The notes under the pieces are model-generated. The model saw nothing but the letters and a program-made list of their open reading frames with translations, searched no databases and was not told the DNA's origin. This document shows, piece by piece, positions 12,721-25,559 of a stretch of DNA of 64,000 nt. Position 1 is the stretch's first letter; every line of letters begins with the position of its first letter. This stretch comes from Paralichthys olivaceus (taxonomy: Eukaryota > Chordata > Actinopteri > Pleuronectiformes > Paralichthyidae), in contig NC_091111.1 in NCBI RefSeq assembly GCF_024713975.1, forward strand, positions 11,481,001 through 11,545,000. The letters are read 5' to 3'. Made by a program: the position numbers and the translations under genes.

Positions 12721-15700
12721 GCTTGTTTTTGCTCCACCCCATAGCAACCACACACAAAAAAGAAAACATACACACTGGCTGGAGGAGAGGAAAGTTTCAT
12801 CTGAGGGACACACACACATGGAATAAATAAAGTGATGGATGTAAACACACACACACACACCCTCAGTTGTTTTCTAATCTAACCTCTGTGAGAAAGTGGA
12901 GCCCTAGGCAACAATAAAAAGCTTACATCCATTTATTTATAACCTATGAGAACCTACTCATTCATGACCTCAGATCAGGCCCCTGCTTGTGACCCCCCTC
13001 CACACAAGTGTTTTGTTTGTTGTTCATTTTAGTAGAATGATAGAACGGGTATTATTTTGTCATCATCTATAGATTCATGTATTATTCATGAGGAAATGTC
13101 AAAAGTTGACAATGTTAAAGGAAAGTGAAAAGATCTTCCTTTACCCTCATCGATGCTCCTCTAATGTGACCTTTTCATTCTTGGCTCAGTTCCTTGGTGG
13201 AGTTGAAAAAGTTAAAAAAAACAACAAAAAAAACAATCTTGTGCAACAGAAATATCTACTTCATTATACCTGTATTCATCTGTTAACCCTCAGATCTATC
13301 TTTAGTGCTGACTCCAGGGTTGGGAACATGTGGTAGGAAGGATTTAAACACTGCACCATGTGTTCTTATTTGTCACTAGAGTTCCATTTCATTTAATTCC
13401 TTAAAATCAGACTGTGTGATAATGTGAATACAATAAAGGATGTGGTTTAGGGTGTGATTACTTTCAGAAGACGTTTATTACATGAGAAAACTGTAAAACC
13501 CAAGAATAAGCCAATGATTCATTTAACCAAGGTCCTATTAAATATGGTAGCAATCCTAAATTGTTCCTCTCATATCAAACCACTGCCTGAATAGAGCTAC
13601 AGAATAAGGAAATAAAACATTGGACTAATGCATCACCAGCAACTAAAACAGTTATCTGATAAAACAGTAATAATATAAGCATGTATGAGTTTTGTTCCCT
13701 TTTTTCCAATTCAAAAAAAATCTCCTGTTTTCTAGAAGAACAGAATGGGCCTTGAAAACCCTAATGTTACAACTGTATACCTGATATTGAATACACCTTA
13801 TTCTTCATCCTGTAACTCTAAGTAAATTGTCCTTCAGGGGTTGTTTTCACTGATTCATCTGAGCAGTTGTTTGAAAGAGTAAAACAATCTATTGTTTCAG
13901 CCTTGTAGAGGATGTTTGAAGTAGTAAATCTTGAGGGTAGTCACTATAATAAGTTGCTCTAAAGCTCCTATGTTTTATTTTCTTCATTAATTAACATGTC
14001 ACTAGATTCATGCAATGTAGAAACTTCATGCACAAAATAATCATTTCCAGTGCTGGTTCCAGAGACTTCCAGAAATACTTGCATGCCTCCTCCTCCTGCT
14101 GCTTCCCTCTAGTGTGGACAGATCTAACTGCATCTATCTGGACCACTCTAAGAAAACTATACCACATCTCACTTCGTTGTACAGTTTGGGTTGTGCATGA
14201 GTAGAATGCATCGTTCTGTTATGATTTGATATATGATGTGAATGCTGCCAAAATCTCTTCTCGTTGCATGAGTTGCAGGTTGATTCCGTGTGAAGTAGAG
14301 AACCTGCAATCTTGCCGTTGCTGGGCAAGATGAGGAATGAATGTGAGTGAAAACTTTAAATCATCATCAGTCAACTTCACTTGAAATGTATGTAATCAAT
14401 GTAATTGAAATTATCTTAACTTAAAATTGTGTTTTGAAGTAATGTGTAAGTGTGTGTTTGTTCAACAAGATACCATTAACTACACGACTCAAAACAAAGC
14501 ATATTTCCAAGTTGAGTTTATTTTAGTTTTAGCAGGTGAACATCTGTTTCTGCGATTAACCAACTTGAATTGTTTTATAGTGTGTGCATTACAATAAAGT
14601 CACAACCACACTCTACTGATGTAATAAATATGATAAAATTAAAATGTTTCTGTGTTATCCTCAAATTACAATAGAATCATTAATACTAGTGTCATTTTAA
14701 TCAAGGATGACTTGTGCAAGAACAGCCCATTCTCCTGTGCACCTTTTATTACATCCCAGGGCGTACTTTTATTATTACTACAATTATCTAAGGCACAATT
14801 TGGTTTTACACAATGCCACCTCAATGGTTCCTCCTAGACCGAGCAGCTGAGTTATTATAGGATCGCTAAAATACCCCACTCTGTTCCTTTTTTTAAATTC
14901 TAATTTGGTTCTGCTGTGATTTATGTCTCGCATATGAGGGGAGGTCGAGAGGAAGGGGGGGGGGGTCTGGTGTGTCACTGTTCCTCTGAACATGGGTGAC
15001 AAATTTTAGGGGAGACATTTGGGGTCAATAAAGCAGAACTGAACCAACGAGCAGACAGGTTTCATAAAACAGGATGGTGCTGAGCTGCCATGATTAAGAC
15101 AAGACAGAGGTTTTCCCCTTGGCTGGTGTAGACTTTCAGCTGTGTTCCTGTGTGCCTGCAGGACGGCAGCCGGCAGTCACACAGTGCACCAACACACATG
15201 GTGCAGGCCCAGTTGGTGCTCAAAGAGAGAATGGTCCCTGCCAGGAATAATAAGTCACGATAACAACACTGAGAAAAAATATACCAGTCTGGATATGTAG
15301 ACTCAGAATTCAAAGAATGTTAATTTGTTTTTTAAGATGTTTAAAGAAAGGTAGCGATACACAGACATGAATAGAAACATTAAAGCTCTTGTGGAAAACC
15401 AGTATCTGATGCAGACAGCGTGTATTTAGTTTGCCCTGTTTGGACGTACAGATGCTCAAAATTAAATCTCAACATCAAGTTTGTTTTTGTCTTTTCCAAT
15501 TCTGCAGAAAGTCTGTGCATTACAATTTGAATTTGTGTTTCCTGCAGCTGCTCAAATGATGAATGGAGATAGAGTGCACTCTGTGGTTTTACAGCTTTTC
15601 GAAACTCATGCAGACTTCTTGGTGTGTGGGCGCCACAAGTCAATGTCAAAGGTAACTGTTTTATGGATTTTTATCTGTTTTGTTTTAAGTACATTTTGTA

Positions 15701-18700
15701 CAAGCACTCATGAGGTTCTTCTGTCTTTTTATCTGTGTTTATGATGCCATTTGATAAAAACACAAGCTTTGAACTCCTAAAGCTAAATTAAAGATATTTT
15801 CAGGCGACTCTCTGAGATCAGCTCCATTTTATCCAGCAGTATTGTTGAGATTGTGACACATGCTTTTATTTTGTCATTATACACCTGTCTGAGTCATAAA
15901 TCACATGCAGCAGCCAGATTCCCACTGTCATTTCACTGGTAAACTCCAGTATTGATTTCAAGATGATAATTCCCTTTAATGCTCGCTCTGGAATCACACA
16001 CGTAGCTCAATGAACTCCTGACGCATACGTGACCAGTCGCAACATGACGTACTCATCCAAGCATTTGCACGTCATTCCACAAACTATACTCTGAGGACCG
16101 AGGGGGTCTTTTCTGTTAGGAGGCACATGCAATGGAACAAACTCCTCAAAGACATCAGACTGACTTATCCTCTTTTAAATCGCTTTAAGATATCATATTT
16201 TATAAATGTGCTTCTACTGAACTTGTGGTCTGAACTTAATTTATTTGCTAAGTAACCTTAAAATGCTGATTTGATACAATGGCAATCTTCTAATCTCTAT
16301 TTTATTTTCAATTGATAATTTTTATTGCTTTATATCATCCGATCCTGTCTTCCTATTTTGGATCATTTTTATTAATGATTGCTAGACATTAAAACAAATG
16401 TAATTGCTTTCATCATGTTGCCTTGTATAGCACTATGCTGCTTTATAGATAAATGTATAGTTATTATTATTATCTTTTGATTTAAGGTTAAAGTCTTTTG
16501 TCGTTATATCATCTAGCTTCACATATTTGGGAAATACCCAGCGAGCCAGACACCTCCAGACACGATCCTGACTCATCACTGCAGACTTTATGAACAAACT
16601 TTATTTTTAACACTGCTCCATTCAATATCCTTCCTTCCTTTTTTTCTTCATTCCAGTTCATCTCTGACAGTTGCAGATCACGTCAAAAGACGTCTAGCGA
16701 CACATAAAGATGCACATTTTTAAATCAAGGCTATTTACGACCATATGATGGATGCCCAGTACTTTTCCATTTTGGCAATCACATCTGGAAATGGCGTATT
16801 ACTACAGAGTGATACTTCCCATTTTATGACAACTACTTATTCAGGAGTCAACGGAAATTTTTATTTTTCAATTTTTATTCCCAGACGTCAAATTCTTAGG
16901 TGATGAAGAAACTTTTTCATGTGTAATCATATACATTAATGTGACAGATGTTCATATCCTCTGTGAAGGATTGAGGCTGTGGCAGACTCCCATTCACAGA
17001 AATCAGTTGTGCACCAATTGCGTGCCGGTGCTTGACATAAACCCCTGCTCACCCCAACCACTGATCCTGTTTCCATTTGAGTAAAAGCTCCCAGTGTTAC
17101 TGTATTAGTGCTGTGACAAATGGATTCGCCATTTGATTTATCAAAGTCTATAAAAAGCACAATCCCTTCTGCACATAGACATGAAATCTTAGGCAATTTT
17201 ATATTTTTTTAAATCAATGACATGGTTGTAAAAATAAACAAGCACCGTATCCCCATTGGATCATGTTCTTTTATCCTGCTGTGACACTGGAGGTGCCCTC
17301 TATCTCCAACTGGAACCTGACAGTATTGTTTTGAGCTCATGATGATATCAACACCATCTTTTGGCGAGGTTGTTCGCTCACAGCATTATTCGTGTCAGGT
17401 GACCCAGCCTTCCCAAACCCATGTGACATTGATTAATCCGTGTAAATATAACACTTCCATGGGAATATCTCGGCCAGCATGAGGAAACAGTGGTTAGGAG
17501 GCGTACAGGGGTGAGATATCAGAGGTGGAAAGAGTGAGCAAACAACAAATAATAGAAGGATAGACTGTAACCAGGAGATGTGGGACATATTATTACAGGG
17601 TGCTGAAGTTGCTTGGAGTAACTCCAACCTGTAACATTGCTGCAGTGAGAAAGAAGATTTCCATTTGAACCACACCATGATTTTTATTTTGTCACTTACT
17701 AATATCATTGTGTTATAAAATGCAGTTTTTACTGTAGTTCAGAAAATCTTTCGGTGAATACTAAATGAATGAGAGGAATGGAAAAATCTTACACTTGTTC
17801 GTTTGGTCTTCTCAGACATGATGAATGTAAGTTTTTTTTATTTAACCCATCATTTTAGTAAGACCCCTCTGGGCCATTTTCAAATTACCTCCACCGATCA
17901 GGGCACTTTTTCACTTTGTACTTTTTTTTATCAAAAACAAGCTTCACGTATCAGTGTGTACGCAAGGTGAGCCCTTAAACAAGTGTTAAAACAGTAATAT
18001 GTTGGCATACTACACAATAACTTGTCAGTAAACTTACAAACTGACATTTGTACGACCAGAGGGGGAGAGGTGAAGTGGGAGACACACTTTTCTGAGGAGG
18101 GGTCACCCAACATAGGAATACAGAAACATAGGGATACAGAAAGGCCCTCAAACGTTTCACATGTTAACTATAGAGGCCTAAACGTATCAGCTAAAAACCT
18201 TTTTACACACATTTTGTATAATTATGAAGTTAAATATTACAATTACAACTATTAGACTGTGTCACACTTGTTAGTCCTGTGTAATTGTCAGTCACACAAC
18301 TACAGGCCTTTTTCCACTGAACAGTTTGATATTTAGACTTCTGCTCACTTTGAGGTTGTCCTGACTAATTGTGTTTTTTATGTCAGGTCCACACAACATA
18401 AAAGGGAAAGTTGACCCACCCACACAGATGGCGTGTGAGAGGGAGCTGTCATTCAAGCAGCGTGAACATGCCCACACCCGCTGACAGGAGCTGTAATCAT
18501 GGTCAACATGGGTGTGTTCAGCCTTTAACAACAACTGGAGGTACTTGTACAGCATCATTTACATTTTACGAAACCTTATATTTCTACTCCATTCCATTTC
18601 AAACTGTTATTTCACCAAATTTAAATAATCAACTGCATCGCAAGTTAGGATTTTACTGGCAACAAATGTCCAGCGAATAAAATCCTGTAGATATATTAGC

Positions 18701-19940
18701 AAGACATAAAGAATGACTAAACTAGTTTATCCAGATAAAAACTCTATGATTTAAAGGGCCTCCACATGTGGGGGCCTTGGACACTTTGTTCCACTATCAT
18801 CCTCACTACCTGTGTTTTTAATCAGCCGTGTGCGTGATGCTCGATGCTCGACTATTTTAGAGTGCTGATGGATGGGCCTGTCAGCGGCTCTGCTGTCATC
18901 TGACTCACGCTCTGTCAACTTGTTCTGTCAGACTCTGTGTCCGACAGCGTGATGTTTCTCATGTCCACAGCCTCCACAGATTTGTTAAATATCACACAGT
19001 AAGTTGTTCACAACCATCGAGCCACGACCCTGCTGGTGGTAGAGGAAGTGTCTATGTGAAGCAACACCACTGTAAAAGTACAGCATTTATGTGTGTGTGG
19101 TGTGTATCACTTTCCTCCAGCTCTATACTGAAGTTATATGTTTACACAGTTAAATATTCAATTCTGACAGCAGGTTTTTATTTATTTGTTGTCACAGCTG
19201 CATTTCTACATCAAATAGAAATATTCAAAAAGTCTCAGTCAGTTTCTAGATTTGGGAGCAAACAGAGCAGACATTAATATTTTGTTTCCAGTAACATCAG
19301 GGCCACCTGTTCATGGTGAAAAATAATCATTCCGCATTTATTCATTTATATCTGTATTTCTATTTCCATAAATGTATATGTATATATGTACATATACTAA
19401 TTTATTTGTATATTTCTACATTCTACTATACTTATGACATTCTTTTGTCCTTCATATTCACTACTGATGACCCTTATACCGATACTACTATTACTACAGC
19501 AGCGCGTTTCCCTGCTGATTCAGTCATTACTATATTATTGTAGTATCATGTCTTCAACATGACAATGAATACTTTGATGAGCGAAGTAAACGTGCAGGAC
19601 CTTTGTGTAATACCCATAGACTGTATGTTAATACCTCTGGGTGCTGTGAGGACAGGCTCTGCTGCTGCACAGCCTTACTCTGCACACTCTGTAGCCCCCC
19701 CTACCGATGACAACAAATACTGCACTTCTCTTGCACTTCTCTTGCGACCTGCTTATGTAAAGTGTGAACCAATAGAATGTAATAGTAGTATTAATGCTGC
19801 ATGTGGGAACATTAAGTGCAGACACTGTTGCTGCTGCACAGAAACATCCTGGTGTAACTGGACCATCAGACACACTCTGGGTATTAAACAGTTTTTCCGG
19901 GAACTCTTCATTACTGATAAATTACTAATTACTCCACTTA
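12721..19940. other. Intergenic spacer between jdp2 and the fos pair
   Basis: No supported gene. The stretch is AT-rich, with open frames that are short and lack recognisable domains or matching splice signals. It contains a possible LINE 3' tail (about 16100-16470). Otherwise I see nothing definable. Confidence 0.5.
16100..16470 (+). mobile_element. Possible non-LTR retrotransposon 3' end fragment
   Basis: Resembles the 3' tails of common fish LINEs: 'GGAACAAACTCCTCAAAGAC', then 'CTTTTAAATCGCTTTAAGA', a T-rich region, and near the end 'TTGTATAGCAC...TGCTGCTTTATA'. There is no intact coding part. Recognised by general resemblance only. Confidence 0.35.
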
Positions 19941-19949
19941 TCGTCAGGC

Positions 19950-20135
19950 ACGTGACCGAGCACGTCTCGTCTGTTCGTGCTGCCGCTTCGACATTTTCCG
20001 GTAACAGCGCTTCTCTCGCTCCGGGCCCGTGAAATATGACACCCGTCGCCATGGAAACAAAACAACCGCAATTACCCAAACATGGTCAAGGGAAGTGAGC
20101 CGACGCGGAGCCAAGCGCGTGCTGACGTCACGCAG
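19950..20135. promoter_or_regulatory. CpG-rich block with RFX and CRE motifs
   Basis: A CpG-rich island in AT-rich surroundings. It holds a CACGTGAC E-box (about 19950), an RFX-type X-box GTCGCCATGGAAAC (20046-20059) and a perfect CRE TGACGTCA (20123-20130). It lies about 1 kb beyond the probable 3' end of the minus-strand fos gene. Candidate enhancer or cryptic promoter; no gene begins here that I can support. Confidence 0.5.
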
Positions 20136-20339
20136 AGCACGCAGTGTGCTGCTGCTGTGCGGAGTCGGATTGACCGTGACAATAGTGGAGCGATGAATGA
20201 ATAAGTGATCATTTATTCCCACTCATTTTAAAGTGCTCAGTCCCACACTGTACTTTATGTTCTGTGTGGAGCCATGCAGCCAAAAATAGACCCACTGACA
20301 ACTGCGAGGAGTATTTATATCAGGGACACTTTAAAATAA

Positions 20340-21060
20340 GTTTTCTAAAGTAAATCAAGAAAGAGAAGTGTTCTGAAAATGAAATCTTTATCACTACAAG
20401 GTTCATTTAGTAGCTGCATGGAGCTTTTGTTCCAATTACATGACCTTCATCACCCCGTGAACGGGCAAGATAAGATATGTAAAAATGCTCTAAAAATGAA
20501 CTCTCAGTAAAAGTTCTTTAAGTGGCAGTTCTGGAGCTTTTGATCATCACTACATGAGGAAACAAGATAACACACATGACGCATAAGAAGGTGAAAAGGG
20601 CCCTGTAAACAAGGAACTCCCATTACACGGTGTTCTGTAACTTTCCGTTTATGTGTTGATCTTCATCAACACATAAACAGACATGAATAAATAAATCTAA
20701 AAAATAAGAAATGCTCGGAGAATTTAATTGCTGTTCTGGAGCTTTCGATCATATTTACTGCTCTTCTTTTTGGCAGACTTGTTTTCTCGCTTGTTAGGTA
20801 ATATTAGGTAAATATTGAAATTGACTATTTTAAGGTCTGCTCATCGATTTTGGCCTAAAAGCTGAGGTGCAAAGATCATTGTGTTGTGTACTGGAGCTTG
20901 CAATCATATCTTCTTCAGCCTAGTTTGTTTTCGATTTACAGATGTTCACGTTTCCTTTTTTTCTGAGGACTTCCTGTTCTTAAAGCATCTATAGTCATCA
21001 ACTTGTTTCCTCATCTGCTGAGGATGATTATGACTGAAAGCTCTAAAATGTCTGAGTGGC
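20340..21060. repeat. Degenerate repeats with GGAGCTTT-GATCAT motif
   Basis: The motif 'TGGAGCTTT(T/C)GATCAT' or close variants recurs near 20428, 20531, 20739 and 20892 in AT-rich sequence, so this looks like a decayed dispersed or local repeat. A perfect 14-bp inverted repeat with a 4-base loop lies inside (20647-20678: GTTTATGTGTTGAT, CTTC, then its complement). Non-coding. Confidence 0.5.
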
Positions 21061-21119
21061 TCTTGTGAAGCCTGTGGTGAGACTGAATGACGACAACAAA
21101 ACATTTGCAGTTGACTCAC

Positions 21120-21125
21120 TTTATT
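21120..21125 (-). other. Candidate polyadenylation signal of the minus-strand fos gene
   Basis: AATAAA on the minus strand, about 560 bases beyond the stop codon at 21683, in AT-rich sequence typical of an immediate-early 3' UTR. It is the nearest clear signal; usage is inferred. Confidence 0.5.
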
Positions 21126-21682
21126 TCCAGCATTATATATATATTTTTGCATCTGATCATTCTTTATAAGTAAAAAAATAAACTATGTCATAAAATACAT
21201 CTTGATAAAATACATGACGTGATATTTTTTTTAATGGAAAACCTTGAAAGGAAATGTTAGGTCAGGGGACACCTTACAGCAAGATGTGACGACGATATGC
21301 TACACAAGAGCGACCCTTCTTTTTTTGCGTGTTACAACACAACCATATTACACACAGAGAGGCTACTGAGCATGATCTAACATCACATCACATTTAGGCA
21401 TTTTAAAAACACAAGCTACCACCTCTTCTTGAATCACTGATGACGTGTATTTGCATGCACTGTTTTTCACACCGGCACAAAGTCTCGTTTTTGGAGACTT
21501 GCACCGGCAGCATGGAAGAAAATCGACACTCGTCACAGAAAAACATGTCGTATACACAACCCTTCGATGTTCAGGTCTACACAACATCAAAACTCACACT
21601 ACAAAAGGTTACTTGAGAGAGATCATAGCTTGCTGGCTGGTTAGAATACGATTTAAAGTATCATTGCATAACGTGGTTCCGT

Positions 21683-23340
21683 TCACAAGGCCAGAAGTGT
21701 TGGGGAGTTGAGACTATCTCCGAGGCCTTTGAGGCCCTCACAGCCGTCGGCCAAGGAATCAATCTCAGGGTAGTTAAAGGAGAACACTGTGCGGTAATTG
21801 CTACAAGTGGGACTGGAAGACATGACGGGCGTACTCAAAGATTCAAGGTCGCTCGCCACAGACTTGTACAGGGTTTCCCAGTCTGAAAGGCAGAAGGGGC
21901 CGCTAAGGTCTATGTCGGGGACGGATGAGGCCGTCTCGGAGGTCACGGCCATCTCCAGGCTGGGCACCAGGTCGTCCAGGTCGTCTCCTTTCAAGTCCTC
22001 CAGAGCCTCCTCTTCCGCACTCGAACACAGGAGGATGTTGGAATTCCCCAAGATGGCAGCTGCGGGGATGCAGGGGACGTCATCCATGTCTTGACCAATT
22101 ATAGGGGCTTCTCCCATTGCTGTATTGCTCTCTGGTGGTTTCCCATTCTCTATGATGGACAGCAGCTGCGGGGAGGGAGGGGGATCCTGCATCATTATGA
22201 TATCACCATCTTCACTATCCTCCTCCTCATCAGCATCATTTGCAGGGAGCTTGCAGGATGGCTTGTGGGAGATTAAGACCTGCTCCAGCCTCTCCTTCTC
22301 CTTCAGCAGGTCGGCTATCTCCGTCTGGAGGGTGGACCTCTCCTCCTCCAGCTCGTCAGTTTCCTGAGGAGAGGAGGGACACAGTCAGAAAAAAGGGCTC
22401 TGCATGAGGAAAGCAGTCCTCCATGCTGAGCTGCAGTAATCTTTAATAACTTCTGACATGTCACACATCTCTGTACATGCCCTCAGCTTTCGGATGAGTG
22501 CATATGCGGTGTAAATTTCCTCTGTATAATGCCACTTACAGCCTGTAGAGTGTCTATCAGCTCCCTCCGTCTGTTGCGACACTTGGCTGCAGCGATCTTG
22601 TTCCTCTCCCTCCTGATCCTGCGCCTCTCCTCCTCCTCTTTGGAGGGCTGAAATCAATCACAGACAGTCTATTAAACGCTGCATCCTGCTGGGTTTTGCC
22701 ATGTCAGCGTTTGGCTCTTCAACACAACCCCTCTTGCCAAAAAGATCAGATGAATGTTTGCTGCATGGGAATACTGATGTGCGCTCGCTGCAGCCTCTCC
22801 TCTCCTCTCCTGCAGCTCAGGCGTTAAAACGCAGCAACCACCGTCGAGCCGAGGCAGCCCACGTGAGCGCGCGTTTTATGCAATTTCCCATCCATGCCCG
22901 TGCACATCAGTCACAGGGCATGTGTTCATTTCTCTCTGTAATTAGGACTCGCTGCACCAATTAGACACAATCCAATCTCCTCTTCTGTGTGTTTCCCCCT
23001 GCGGTCATTCACTTACACTACACTCGCTACGGTAATTTCACTTTAACAGCATAAACAATTGAAATCTTATTTATCATTCTATTCAAAAAATATCGCGATA
23101 CCCCCCAACAGGAAAGTGGAGGAAGGATATCATTGAGGAGATATTCGATAAGATCAAATATGACCTTCCTTCAGTAGCCCCACAATGATGTTGTGTCGAT
23201 GTAGACATTAAAGTAATAATAGTTAAATGTGTAATCAACGCAGGGAATATAAAGATATGAATAGAATAGGAATAATATATTCAATGCAAACAGAATATAT
23301 ACACATGAGCCATTGAATTGCACAGAGAAATGAATATTGC

Positions 23341-23376
<36 letters not shown>

Positions 23377-24327
23377 CACGTGACGTCATTTCTGTTAATG
23401 ATATTCTATTGCCCCCTCCCCATCCTCCCATATATCTATATACATATATACATGCAAATATACCTGCTCTCTCTGGCCCTTCCTGCTGGAGGGCTTCGCC
23501 TTGTTTGCACCTGACGACGACCGATGGTTCGCGCCGTGCGTTTTGGTCTTGGCGCGTCCGGACGACGGGGAGACAGATGTGAGGACCGTCGGCTGCACCA
23601 TCCACCTCAGATCCGGGGAGGTTGAGATGGCAGTCACGGTCGGAACAAAGGAGTCTGATGCACTGGTGTCACTGTCCTGCAAAAAACAAACAAAACAAAC
23701 ATTTGCAGAGGCATTTATTTGCATGCATGCTGGCAAACGCTGATTTCAAATCAGCATCCATGGCTGACCTTTACATGTGTTCAAATGGTGCATTAATCAT
23801 GTGGCTGAAGATTGAAAAAAGGAAGAATCCATACTGCCTGTGCATGAAAATAATCAAATCCCATTCCCTCTATTTTCACCATCCTCACTCTAAAATGAAA
23901 GGTCACGACCAAGACATGATGCATGTTTCTATATTCTATTTCAATCAATTTCCTTGAATCGTATCGCTCTGTCTTCACGGATCCCCCACAGATGCAAAGA
24001 TACATTACAGAGACTGCATATGTGTTCGCATGGAGCCATCCTCAGCCCGGGACACTAATCCTGCTCAAGAAAATTCTGTCTATGAAATGCACTCGGTTGT
24101 GTGTGCAGAAAACGAGGAGTGCAACATATATTATCCTTATGCATTAATTTTCCCGTTTTGTGAGGATTCACATTTTTGAGGCTGGGATCCGCTTGTACCT
24201 TGGCGCTGTCCACTGATGATGAAAGCGAGTCAGGAGGATGCTGGCTGCACCCAGGGGTGTCCCCGCCAGGCGATGCTGTGCTACAGCTGGAGGACGAGTC
24301 GTAGTCAGTGCTGGAGTCTGGATGCAT
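21683..24327 (-). CDS. c-Fos-type AP-1 transcription factor (second fos gene), 376 aa
   Basis: Four exons: 24327-24199 (43 codons), 23676-23464 (71), 22647-22540 (36) and 22363-21683 (226 plus stop). This is the canonical fos four-exon structure, with phase-0 introns. Motifs: [20 protein letters not shown] (residues 53-72); basic region [20 protein letters not shown] (123-142) with conserved C137; zipper Leu148, 155, 162, 169, 176 and His183; ARSVPD-like transactivation segment; ERK docking FNYP (346-349); and a terminal SPTLLAL with the ERK-type site S370. Fos dimerizes with Jun and activates AP-1 targets. The N terminus ([20 protein letters not shown]) differs from the usual MMF start, and the RSK-site serine cluster before the C terminus is absent. 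It lies head to head with fos at 29224. It may be what zebrafish nomenclature calls fosaa, which I could not confirm. Confidence 0.95.
23341..23388. promoter_or_regulatory. (TGAT)n microsatellite adjoining an E-box/CRE
   Basis: In intron 2 of the minus-strand fos gene, a TGAT tandem run (23341-23376) is followed by overlapping CACGTG (23378-23383) and a perfect TGACGTCA (23381-23388). The CRE could bind CREB or AP-1 family dimers and so be an intronic response element. Motif reading only. Confidence 0.4.
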
Positions 24328-24329
24328 GT

Positions 24330-24480
24330 TCTCATCTAAAAAAAAATATCACTGCATTAAAAAAAAAAAAGATTAGTTATTCTTGTCTTGAAAGCAAAAA
24401 ATGACAGGTACTTATATTCCATTTGCCGGTTTCATAAATGGTAACTGTGCAGATAGTGAGGCCCGCCTTTTATAGTGAGC
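24330..24480 (-). promoter_or_regulatory. Core promoter and 5' leader of the minus-strand fos gene
   Basis: A TATAAAA box (24474-24468) followed by GGCGGGC lies 140 bases before the ATG, predicting transcription from about 24441. A T-tract ending in AG directly before the leader (24338-24337) is also a good splice acceptor, so an upstream 5' exon is possible. A GACAG/GTGAAAG donor near 25140 would fit. Which start is used cannot be told from sequence. Confidence 0.55.
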
Positions 24481-25189
24481 TGGAATTTTATGAATGAAAT
24501 CCGTGTGGTGAGACTGAACCATTCCACAGAGGGGGGAGGTGGAAGGGTGGGGGGGGGAAACAGGCAGGTGGTCTCCCATTTCACATTGAAATCCCCGAAA
24601 CCCACCAACAACAATATTAAGCAGCCTGTTTTTATTATTAACACATTTTATTTGCTCCATTATGAAATCATAGAGGGAATATAGAAAGGGACACCCCCCT
24701 GGAAGAGGTGCCCATAGCCATGAATGAACTACGTCATTTCATGTATGCAGCATCTGCATCATACATTATGTTCCCGTCATGTCCACATACATTGAAGAGA
24801 CGTATATATATTGTATATTGGTGGTAACAGAAATATCCTTGGAGGTGAAGGGAGGTGATGGAGATGCAAAGTGGACATATTATAAATAACAGTTTATGTT
24901 ACAGTGTGTCTGGTGTCTTTAGTACTTCATGTTCCCACTGGAGAACCCGGATTAGAACAACTCTATAACCTCTGTAATCCAATGTTATTGAAACATCCCA
25001 ATTCATCACTTGGAGCAATATGGTGAAACCCTTTTTTTTTTTTAAATAAATGCACAACTCCATTCCATCCCAGCAGCCAATTACTGATCACCTATAATCG
25101 ACTATTCAACCGTGATCAATACATCACATCGCCTTTCACCTGTCTCTGCATATGAATAGAGCTCCAGCAACAGAATTGTCGCTGCAGCG

Positions 25190-25240
25190 GAGCAGCCAAT
25201 CACAGAGAGGACTCGTCGAACCATATATGGTGTTTCCGGG
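25190..25240 (-). promoter_or_regulatory. Serum response element (CArG box plus ETS site)
   Basis: A perfect CArG box CCATATATGG (25221-25230). On the minus strand it is preceded by CCCGGAAACA, placing an ETS core GGAA three bases from the CArG, as in SRF-TCF ternary complex sites. A CCAAT-type ATTGG (minus strand, about 25200) follows. It lies about 750 bases upstream of the minus-strand TATA box and in that gene's orientation. Confidence 0.6.
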
Positions 25241-25559
25241 GGAATGGGCGAGAGAAGTAGGGGGCGCGCGTGCGTGTGCGTCCATGTGTGTGTGTGTGGC
25301 CCACTCACTCATAGTCACAAAAGAAAAGTGAAACATGCGCTAAAATACCCGTCAGGCATTGTATCTGATATCAGCGTCATGAGGCTGATTATAGAGGTGC
25401 TGCTGGAGACATGAGGAGGAGGAGGGTGAGCTCCTGCACTTGACCCTCATCTAGAAAATTGTTTTATGCAGATGTATAGTGTAAATGCGTAAATGTGTGA
25501 ATGCATATGACTGGAAATATCAGGCCTGTTGATAGTCCATCTAACAATACTGCTTTTGT

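Noticed and set aside
12394-12858. 154-codon minus-strand frame near 12.5 kb
   Set aside because: Consists of translated GA/CA microsatellites and the CGG-rich putative jdp2 5' exon; not a plausible protein.
19559-20032. 157-codon plus-strand open frame leading into the CpG-rich block
   Set aside because: No domain, no promoter at its start, and overlapping frames on the other strand of similar length; the CpG-rich part explains the lack of stops.
21798-22094. Plus-strand frame over the last exon of the minus-strand fos gene
   Set aside because: Antisense shadow of the Fos C-terminal coding exon.
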